DNA of 64,000 nt from Chinchilla lanigera (taxonomy: Eukaryota > Chordata > Mammalia > Rodentia > Chinchillidae): assembly GCF_000276665.1 (NCBI RefSeq), contig NW_004955475.1:8600307-8664306 (forward strand). Reading direction: 5' to 3'. This document shows, one piece after another, positions 56,561 to 64,000 of this stretch; positions within the stretch are counted from its first letter, which is position 1, and each line of letters opens with the position of its first letter. Under the pieces are notes generated by a model. That model ran no database searches. It saw only the letters and a list, made by a program, of their open reading frames with translations, and was not told the DNA's origin. The translations under genes were made by a program, and so were the position numbers.

Positions 56561-56614
56561 ACTGCACATGCCTCAGTATTATTTTTTAATAACTGCCTTT
56601 CACTGAGGCTGGTT

Positions 56615-57214
56615 GTGGTTGGAACTGTTCAGAGAGGAAACTCGAAGGGAGAAAAGCAAGGACTTGGAGAGGAAAAAGCAAGTTCCTGCGTTTTGAAGCG
56701 GTCTGCAGAGGTCAGTTCGCGCCTGTTCAGGCTAGGGGCCCCGAGGCTGCTTCCCCAGCCACAGCCTTGGATTTGGGGAGCATCCGTGGGGCGGCTCCAG
56801 CAGTTCTGGCTGCGGGGGCAGGTTGGTGGAGCAGCGGGCAAGCCGCTAATCAGAAGCAGCGGGCCTGCCCGGGCTGCGCCCCAACCGCTGGGCTGGCTCC
56901 GACGCTGCCGCCGCCTGGGCGAGAGAGCGCCTGCTGAAAGGCCCCTGCTCCACCCCGGAGCTACCGGTGGCGTTGGCAGTGGCGGCGGCCCCGCGATGAT
57001 GTGCAGTCCGAGAAGCCCCTCCCCAGGGGCCGGCTGCCTGCCACTCTGCTTTGATAGCCCGGGCCGGGCGGCAAATCCGCAGTCCAGCAGCTCCTCCGGC
57101 GTTGCACACATTTTTTCCCCGGCCAAGAAGGAACGCGGCGAAGTAACGCGATCCAGATGTGGGACCCGGCTGGGCTTGAACCCCAAATACCCCAAATACC
57201 AGCCAGGCCACTAA
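56615..57214 (+). CDS. Unsupported open frame in the CpG island
   Basis: 199 codons from 56615, or 73 from the better-placed ATG at 56996 (MMCSPRSPSPGAGCLPLCFD...). The translation is Gly/Ala/Pro/Ser-rich, shows no domain, signal peptide or membrane segment, and matches no family I know. GC-rich islands stay open by chance because stop codons are AT-rich, and the minus strand is open over the same span. Listed only because it is the one frame next to a plausible promoter. Confidence 0.1.
   Translation: MVGTVQRGNSKGEKQGLGEEKASSCVLKRSAEVSSRLFRLGAPRLLPQPQPWIWGASVGRLQQFWLRGQVGGAAGKPLIRSSGPARAAPQPLGWLRRCRRLGERAPAERPLLHPGATGGVGSGGGPAMMCSPRSPSPGAGCLPLCFDSPGRAANPQSSSSSGVAHIFSPAKKERGEVTRSRCGTRLGLNPKYPKYQPGH
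56690..57170. promoter_or_regulatory. CpG island, candidate promoter
   Basis: About 40 CpGs in roughly 480 bp (counted by eye), high GC, while the rest of the window is CpG-poor. There is no TATA box, as usual for CpG promoters. A donor-like AGAG|GTCAGT stands at 56707-56716 on the plus strand. An ATGATG in fair Kozak context (CCGCGATGA, 56996) opens a 73-codon frame to 57214. Direction of transcription cannot be decided: the opposite strand has a 188-codon frame. No promoter-associated gene is recognised. Confidence 0.6.
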
Positions 57215-58284
57215 GAGACCTGGGGATGTACAGGAGGGGTGCTCGGGACTCAGGGACCCCTTGAGGGCCTGGGCCCCAGCCTCCAGCCCCTCAGTTTTTC
57301 TCTAAGTGTCAGGGTGGGGGCCCAGATCTGTGCTGTCTTCTGACTCTGCTTCATCCCCGTGCGCAGCTTGCAGAGCTCACCAACCCCTTGTCTGGAAGAG
57401 ACTTTGTGCCCCGCGGGAGTCAGGATTCCCATAGCTGACCCTCCAGTGTGGTTCTGCCCCCTCTCCCAAGTACCCCGCCTGAGCTAGCCTGCCATGTTCA
57501 GCCATGAGGCCAAGGATCACAGGACTTCGAATACCAGCTTCAGCTCCAGTTCTAGCCCCAGCTCCAGCCCCACTTCCACTGTGTCCTGAAGGTTTGGTCC
57601 CGGGCCTGTTACATTGGTTTTCTAAGGCTTAGTTATCTCAGCCCTGCTATGGGAGCAAGCAAGGAAACAGCGAACCTGGTCCTGAAAGCTGACCCTGGCC
57701 CTGGTGCCACAGAGGGAAAGGAAGCCAGCTCTCTGAGACCCCAGGTTGGTGCCATGGCTGCCACCTGTACGTGTGTTCTTCTGCTCCCATGGGGTCAGGC
57801 CATGTGTGTCTGGGTCCCTGCTGCTGGAACTAGAGACTGAGGAAAACATGAGGACAGGCAAAGCTGAGTGTCACCTCAGACATATCTCTTGAAGAGCAGG
57901 TGCGACTCAACCCATGGCAGTGCATTCATCAGCAGACTGTGAGCCCAGACCAACGGACATTACATGCATGTGTGGCAACCTCAGGTGCAGGATAGATGAC
58001 TTGTAATATAATATGATGGACTCCTAAAAGGTCTCCCTATCCCCACAGCTCTTTTCCAGCCTCCAACAAGCCTAGAGAGCCTGAAATTGCACCATTAGCA
58101 CTTTACAGTAAGTTATTATTTGCCATTGACACCACAGTGTAAATTAGCTGATTAGCTTGCTGGAGGACTGAGAGCTGGGCGACGGACAGCCTGGCGGGAC
58201 AGAACTGGGCCTGACTCAGGTGCAGGACAGCAGAGCAAGTCGCCCCCCCAGTTAAGGAGCTGACAAGGCAGGGACATTGGTCCT
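57215..58284. other. Mostly unique stretch
   Basis: 57535-57575 is a short imperfect repeat of AGCTCCAG/AGCCCCAG. 58080-58165 is AT-rich ('agtaagttattatttgccat', 'attagctgattagcttgctg') and conserved-looking. No gene is seen. Confidence 0.35.
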
Positions 58285-58440
58285 TCTGGAGCACTGGACT
58301 GCAAAACAGAAGACCCGGTTTGAAGTTCCACCATCACCGATGACCAAGTTGTATGCCCATAGTTAGGTTATTCCCCTTCGCCACACCCCAGTATTCGCAC
58401 CTGGACAAGATTGCCTGGATGGGGACCAGGGAAGTGAAGT
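58285..58440 (+). repeat. Diverged MIR SINE
   Basis: Contains 'ggactgcaaaacagaagacc', 'ccggtttgaagttccaccat', 'gatgaccaagttgtatgccc'. Confidence 0.55.
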
Positions 58441-58714
58441 GATCTCTAAGCGCTATCTTCAGAACATCCAAGCATTTTTATCTCCGCGCAGCTCTGAGTT
58501 AGGCCCCGCTCAGGGTCTCCTTGTGGCCCTGAAAAAGGGAAGGCAGCAAGGTCTTGGAAAGAGAAGTATCAGGTCATAAGAGTAGGAAGCAGGTAGAGCC
58601 TGCTTTGTGGGGGACCCAATTTCTGGTCTACAGAGCATCAGAAAAATAGATAAAGAAAGAGGGGAGGGAAGGAGAGAAGGAGTGAGAGGGCTAACCCCAG
58701 CCTATCCCCCTCAC

Positions 58715-58848
58715 TGCATTCGCTTTTAAAATAAAACCCATTTATATATAAATCTTGGCCTGATGCCCAGTCTCTGTAGAAAAGCTTTTCTGTATTAAAC
58801 GCTACAATGAATTAAATTAACCATAATGATTTCTTTGTGAATGGAAAC

Positions 58849-58850
<2 letters not shown>
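58715..58850. promoter_or_regulatory. AT-rich conserved-looking element
   Basis: Contains 'ttaaaataaaacccatttat', 'tctgtattaaacgctacaat', 'gaattaaattaaccataatg', and lies directly before a CT microsatellite. No repeat signature; TAAT cores are frequent. Inference only. Confidence 0.25.
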
Positions 58851-58851
<1 letters not shown>

Positions 58852-58896
<45 letters not shown>

Positions 58897-58898
58897 TC
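58852..58898. repeat. (CT)n microsatellite
   Basis: CT run with one TG interruption near 58883. Confidence 0.95.
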
Positions 58899-59599
58899 CT
58901 GTCTCCCCTCCTTTGTGACAGGGTTTTGATCAGGTTTTCCCTTCCTCCTCAACTCCAAACCCTCAGCTTCCCCCAGTCTCCCCTCCCTGCAAGTGACTGG
59001 TCCTGTGAGTCCTTCCCAAGGTTAAACTGATGCCTGTGCTGCCTGATGTGGAACAGCAATCGGCCAGCATGGGGAAGGGGGCCGAGGGCTGCCCTGGGAG
59101 AGCATGTACCCACCACGGCTTCCATGGAAGCTTTGCTGGCTGCACAGCATGAATCGGAGCCTTACTTTCTTCATCTGTAAACTGGAGTGGGCGGTATTGA
59201 GTTCAATGGAGTCATGAAGGGAAAGTGGAGGGAGCTGTTGCTGTGGGGGGTGTGCCCACTGTGCACAGGAGAGAGGTAGTTGGACATGTTGGTGAGTGTG
59301 CCTGAGCACACACACACTCACGGGGGCATCTCCAGGTGTGGCTGCCGAGACTTACGTCTGTGCTTGCTTGGTAAGCCTTCTGTGTGTGCACAACAGGAGC
59401 CCAAGTGCATGAGGGTACTGACCAGCTGGGAACCTTCCCAGAGGCCATGCTTGGCACAGGCAGAGGAGGATCAGACATAGGCTCTGCCTTCCATATGCTG
59501 TGCAAAGAACAATCAGAAGAGTGCTGATGGCAGCCAGTTCGGGGGAAGCAAGGGAGGCTTCCTGAGGGTAGTAACTCAAGGGTCAGAAGGAATGGTCCC
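58899..59599. other. Unique noncoding stretch
   Basis: A MIR-like scrap lies at 59145-59215 ('ctttcttcatctgtaaactg'). A 132-codon minus frame (59212-59610) is unrecognised. Confidence 0.35.
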
Positions 59600-59750
59600 A
59601 ATAATAACAATCTTTCCCATGGACACAGAACTTGACATTTCTAAGGTCCTTTTGTAGACATGATGTCATTTCTCCCATACGCCAAGTCTATAAAGTATAC
59701 ATTACTATTCCCATTGTAGAGATGAAAAGACTGAGGGTTGTGAGCCTCTG
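59600..59750 (-). repeat. MIR SINE
   Basis: Contains 'tagacatgatgtcatttctc', 'attcccattgtagagatgaa', 'aagactgagggttgtgag'. Confidence 0.75.
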
Positions 59751-59975
59751 GTACCAGTTTATAGACACAGCCCAGCCCCAGCCCCAGCCCATTACACATT
59801 CCATCTCTGCCAGGCCAAGCCACAAACAACATGGTGATTCCAGTCCTCCAAGCTTACGCAGCTTTCCCCTGCTCTTTCATCACCACCTCCCAAGGATGTC
59901 CATTCCACGCCTCAGTGTCTCCACATGTACCATGTTGGCTGCCCAGAACCCAAGCCACGTCCTTCAAAAATACCA

Positions 59976-60212
59976 GGGCAGCTCACATGGTAGCGCACAC
60001 CTGCCGTCCTAGCACTCTGGGAGGCTAAGGCAAGAGGATGGCAAAATCAAGCCCAGCCTGAGCAACTTAGCAACTTAGACTTCCTCAAAAAACAAATTTT
60101 TTTTTCAAAAAGGCTAGGGTTGGGGTGGGAGAGAAAAAAAAAAACAAGGCTGTGGTTTTAACTCAGTGCAAAGGCCTGGGGTTCAATCCCCAGTATTCCC
60201 CAAACAACAACA
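59976..60212 (+). repeat. B1-dID SINE with an A-rich internal insertion
   Basis: B1 part 'tagcgcacacctgccgtcct', 'ggctaaggcaagaggatggc'; then A/T-rich linkers at 60091-60148; then ID part 'aaggctgtggttttaactca', 'ggggttcaatccccagtatt'. Confidence 0.88.
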
Positions 60213-61528
60213 AAACACTGGGATATTGGATACTTTGGGTTTTCTTCCCGTGCTGCTGCTTCTGCCTTCTTGTCCACTTCTCAACCCCGCATTTACCTTT
60301 CAAGTTTCCCCATACTCCTCGCTACCCCTGTGTCACTGCCTCCTTTGCCTTTCCATCCTGTACTCTGCGAAATCTCCCAGTGTGACCCCCAAGGACACGT
60401 GAATAATCTCCAGACATATGAGCAGACAGTGCACCCATGGAGGGCAGGGGTGATCTTGGAGGCATTTCTGTTCCTCCAGGGCCCACCACAGGGAACAGCC
60501 ACTGAGGTGCCTGTAGAAGAATGGGGGAGTGGTTTTAATGCAGAGTCACAGGAGTATTTGCAGCCTTCATTCTACCAAACACTGCTGCAGCAGATGACCA
60601 TTTTATGATGGTTCGAGGATACATCAGCTTTGAGAGGTTGAGGTCAAAGCCTGGGCCTGCCATCCATCCGTGGAATGCAAGTTTGAAATAGGAAGGAAAA
60701 TGTGCTATGGCTGGCGTAGTGATGTTCCATGATGACTCCCAGGGCTAGGAAGCCTTCCTATCAGGCCAAAAGCCTCTGGAAAAATCAGGCCCAAGCGGCC
60801 ACAAACACAGCAGGCAGATGTTGTAGGCCTGAAAGAACCAGCCCAACAGACAAAGGCAGACTTTTTCATAGGGCCTGGTCCCCCTAGGAGTTTTTTGGGG
60901 GGAGGGAGAACAGGAGCCTGAAAGGGGGTGACATCTTGAGTCACACAGACATGAAGGACAGGAACGTAGGAGGGAAGCCTGCCCCTATTCTTTCCCTTTC
61001 ACTCAACTGCCCTTCAGCTGGTGAACACTGGCTGGATGCTGAGGCTGGCAGGATTGTACCTGGCTCCTGCCTCCCAGGATGCCCAGCTCCAGTGGAGCTC
61101 AGAATCCCAAGCAAGGCCGTCCTCCAGCCTCCCATTGCCTTATAATGGAGGGGAAGGGGGGCTGCTGCGGGGTCACGCAGGAAGGAGACCAGGCATAGGG
61201 CTGGCCCAGAAGAGTTTGGCAGGAAGCCTGCAGGCCTGCCCTGGCACAGAGATGTGAGCACATGGCCGTTGCAACTGGTCTAATTGCTGTCTCATCAGCT
61301 CTCCCAGGGGCTTATTCTAGAGCCAAGCAAAGGGAGGTTTCTGCTGTGAGACTTGAGGGAGCCTGAGTAGAGGTGGAGGGCCCGGCACTTTGAAAGACAC
61401 TGACAAACCCCAGCATGCCCAGGGCAGAGACCCAAGTCAGGGGGGTTTGGGGAGAGGCAGAGAGCAAAATAGCCAGGAGGGAAGGGACTAACATTCTCAT
61501 CCGCACTCTTGCCTCCCCCACACACCTG
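60213..61528. other. Unique noncoding stretch
   Basis: Frames up to 112 codons have no recognisable content. No promoter or repeat is seen. Confidence 0.4.
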
Positions 61529-61546
61529 GTGTCGCCCCCTAGCCGC
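61529..61546 (-). promoter_or_regulatory. CTCF-like binding motif
   Basis: On the minus strand the sequence reads GCGGCTAGGGGGCGACAC. The CTAGGGGGCG core fits the known CTCF consensus closely. Occupancy is unknown. Confidence 0.4.
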
Positions 61547-61964
61547 TGCTCTGTCTCTCCTTTTCCCTGGGTTCTTACTGGGCTGTCTCCTGGAGCCCAC
61601 CTGCCCACGACACCTCAGACCACTGCTGCCAGGCTACTATCCCTACTTCAGCGCTCACCCAGGCGCACAAAGACCGAATTACAAAAGTCAGCCAGCACTC
61701 TTCTGGTCTCTCCTGCACATGGCAAGCCTCTGGCCCCTTGGGTAAGTTGGACTATCACCTGCTTTGGGAAAACTTCCTCCACATACACGGGTTTCCTAAG
61801 TCTCTCCCTTCTTAGAACATTCTCAGCCTTTTCCCTAGGTCCCCTTCTCTGCATGCCCTTTAAATATTGGGTTTCCCCAACGTGCTATTCTCACACCTCT
61901 CCTCTCCAGAGTTGTTCCCTGAGGCTTCTCGGCCACTGCTGAGAGCGAGTGAATTCCGTGTTAC

Positions 61965-62890
61965 CACAGCCTGAACCACTTCCCCCAGCTTCAGCCAGTA
62001 TAGACGTGTACCCAGTGGTCATCTCCATAGACACCTCAAACCCATTCTGCCCCCAAACCCAACTCATCGTACCCCCAGACCACACTTCTGCTGGCTCCAC
62101 CTCTCAAGGGGCAGCCACCCCATCTACCCAGGCCCCCAGCGAGAAACTTGCTCCTCCCTCTCCCTCACCCTTCACATCTAATTAGTTAGCAGAACCTGCC
62201 AATTTTACCTCCTTAATAGCTCTGGAATCCATCTCAAGCATTCCAGCACCACAAACACTGGCCTACCTCAGGCCTTTATCATTTCTCTGCCACCAGAGTG
62301 CGTCCTCCTCTGTCCAGACTCCACACTACAGCCTATGAGGTCCTTTCCACAGGCAGATGGGAGCATGTCCTTCCTTAGTGAGAATCCGTCATGGGCTCCT
62401 CATTCCTGAGCCCAGCTCACCTGCCCCCTGCTCACCTGCCCCATCCCTCAGCCCTGGCAGGACTTCTGCTTTTCATGGTTGGCCTCCTCTTCAGTTGGCA
62501 AACTTCTACTCACACAGGCAGCTTAGGGTGCGGAGGTCAAGAGTGTGGGCTCAGGAGCTTAGTGGCCTAGGCTGTGTCTCAGTTCTGTAAGTGTAAAATG
62601 GGGCTAGAAACAGTTTTTATCTCCTAAGGTTGAATTTCTCTCATGAGGGAGGGAATTAGATAGTACATGTTGTAAAGCACTTACAACAGCGTCTGATGCA
62701 TATTAAGCACTGTATAGGTGTTAGCTGTTATTAGTTATTATTTCCCCTTCAAGTACCATCTCTGTGAAGCCAGCTTTCCTCTGAGATTAAGATAAGTGCT
62801 CCTCTTCTGGGCCCCTAGAGCCCTAACTAACTTTTATCATGACACTTGACACCATTTGCCTACTGCTTGCCCTTCCTCCCCTGCTACTTG
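61965..62890 (+). repeat. L2 LINE fragment split by a MIR
   Basis: Plus-order L2 blocks: 'atctccatagacacctcaaa', 'cttgctcctccctctccctc', 'ccagcaccacaaacactgg', 'gttggcaaacttctactcac'; then, after the MIR, 'ccttcaagtaccatctctgt', 'gaagccagctttcctctgag'. Confidence 0.75.
62521..62745 (+). repeat. MIR SINE inserted in L2
   Basis: Contains 'aagagtgtgggctcaggagc', 'tctgtaagtgtaaaatgggg', 'acatgttgtaaagcacttac', 'gcatattaagcactgtatag'. Confidence 0.85.
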
Positions 62891-62908
62891 TTATCAAGGG
62901 TCTACCAG

Positions 62909-62985
62909 GTCGGGGGCGTAGCTCAGTGCACAGTGCGAGCTTTTAGTGTGTGCAAGACCTTGGGCTCAGTCCTCAGCATTATTAA
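62909..62985 (+). repeat. ID-type SINE
   Basis: 'gtcgggggcgtagctcagtg', 'gcaagaccttgggctcagtc', 'ctcagcattattaaaaagca'. The anticodon arm region is rearranged. Confidence 0.8.
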
Positions 62986-63019
62986 AAAGCACAGCAAAGA
63001 GATAGAAAAGTAGCCAGAG

Positions 63020-63220
63020 AGTCACTTATTTTCGCACCTTTAGCACCAAGCCCATGATTTTTCTTATGCATCTCAGAGCAGCCTCATGGTACTACTATCC
63101 CCTCCATTTTGCAGATAAAAAAACCAAGACTCAGAGAGGTAAAGGGAATTTGCCAAGATCGCACAGTTTAAAAACTGACAAAAAGCTGAGTCAAATCCCA
63201 GTCTGCAGGATTCTAGACCA
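63020..63220 (-). repeat. MIR SINE
   Basis: Contains 'ccctccattttgcagataaa', 'ccaagactcagagaggtaaa', 'caagatcgcacagtttaaaa'. Confidence 0.85.
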
Positions 63221-64000
63221 CATAAATGGTCCACTTTACCTGACTACCTTGTGGGGGAGGTGGTCTTGAAATCTAGTCCTAGAAGAAAGGATTAGGGGAA
63301 TGAGGGATCCTCTGCCTAGAGGAGACACAACTCAGGGGCAAGGGGGATCCCCTCTCACCCAGCTGTGTGAAGCCTTCTGGGGCTGATAAGTGTTGCAAAC
63401 AGTAGTGCCAACGCATGTGTTGGACACATGTGCAGTGAGGTCATGCCAGAATACTAAGGACAAAAGCATTCATCACAGAGCCCCCGCTCACCTCTATATA
63501 GTCCTCTGAACTTACAAAATGCTTTCCCATCTTGTTTTGTCATTTGATCAGCCTCACACACCTGAGAGGAAGTAGTCCTGATTCAGACGGGGCAGTGACT
63601 TGTGGCCAGTCACCAACTCGGAGGCAAAGCTGGGACTCCACAGAAAGTCTGTGATAAGCCCCATTTCCTCCAGCTGGGAGTCTGAGAAGAATGAGACTGT
63701 GACTAGGGAGGTGACTTCCCAAAGATGGACGCATGGGGATACCGAGATTGCTGTGTGGGGTCCACAAAGAGGGCCAGGAGACCAGAGAGAAAGCTTGTGG
63801 GACTCAGCGTTCTCCTCTAAGAATGGGAGCAGCACCCCACCAGGCATGGTAGGTGTAAGCGAGGGGTGTGGGCCTCAGAAAAGATGATGTATGTTTCCTA
63901 AGCATGCAATAGATACAACAGTGCATCTGAACTCATGCAGAGCTTGTGATAGTGACAAAAGTGTTCAGAGGAAGTAATTCTGCAAGAACCAGGCAGAACC
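63221..64000. other. Mostly unique stretch to the window end
   Basis: 63490-63650 has a diverged reverse MIR-like order ('acaaaatgctttcccatctt', 'cagtgacttgtggccagtca'). Nothing else is recognised. Confidence 0.4.

Noticed and set aside
56629..57195. 188-codon minus-strand frame in the CpG island
   Set aside because: Same span open on the plus strand; expected from scarcity of AT-rich stop codons.

Overview
This window is nuclear DNA from a mammal, most likely a non-muroid rodent. The main evidence is its short interspersed repeats. There are 7SL-derived B1 elements, tRNA-derived ID elements, and many fused B1-plus-ID elements (B1-dID type). That combination is known from squirrel-related lineages and some other non-mouse rodents; the exact species cannot be fixed from the sequence alone (squirrel-like or beaver/kangaroo-rat-like are the first candidates). 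The background is ancient mammalian repeat debris (MIR, L2, L3/CR1), as expected of a placental genome.

I recognise no protein-coding gene, rRNA, tRNA gene or CRISPR array. Every open frame is short, overlaps frames on the other strand, crosses repeats, or lies in low-complexity DNA. The window reads as intergenic or long-intron sequence. It is rich in old repeats (about 40 MIR-type fragments, at least eight L2 fragments, one L3/CR1 fragment) and poor in L1 (one small 3' end near 11.3 kb).

Layout: 0-12 kb holds MIR/L2 relics, a solo MaLR-type LTR (1.7-2.1 kb), a palindromic TA-flanked DNA-transposon MITE (10.1 kb) and the L1 tail. 12-22 kb is mostly unique, with a GCCCA pentamer array, several microsatellites and three B1-dID copies, two of which have purine tails grown into long A/G tracts. 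22.7-24.3 kb is one long minus-strand L2 broken by two SINEs. 26.0-26.5 kb is a second solo LTR with an exact 5-bp target duplication. 29.9 kb has a 100-N assembly gap inside the poly(A) tail of an ID element. 30-36 kb is SINE- and L2-rich. 36.5-44 kb is mostly unique, with a 460-bp pyrimidine tract that ends in a splice-acceptor-like AG. 44-48 kb carries B1, MIR, L2 and a clear L3/CR1 fragment. 48-56 kb has an 80-bp hAT-type MITE and a nested stack of SINEs. 56.7-57.17 kb is the only CpG island (about 40 CpGs in 480 bp) and is the best candidate for a promoter. 57-64 kb has AT-rich, conserved-looking noncoding blocks, a CTCF-like site and an L2 split by a MIR.

The strongest direct observations are target-site duplications, which fix the boundaries of several insertions and give relative ages (L2 and MIR older than MITEs, LTRs and B1/ID elements). 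No new biological system can be demonstrated here. The two MITEs, the orphan CpG island and the possible exon after the pyrimidine tract are the points most worth following up.
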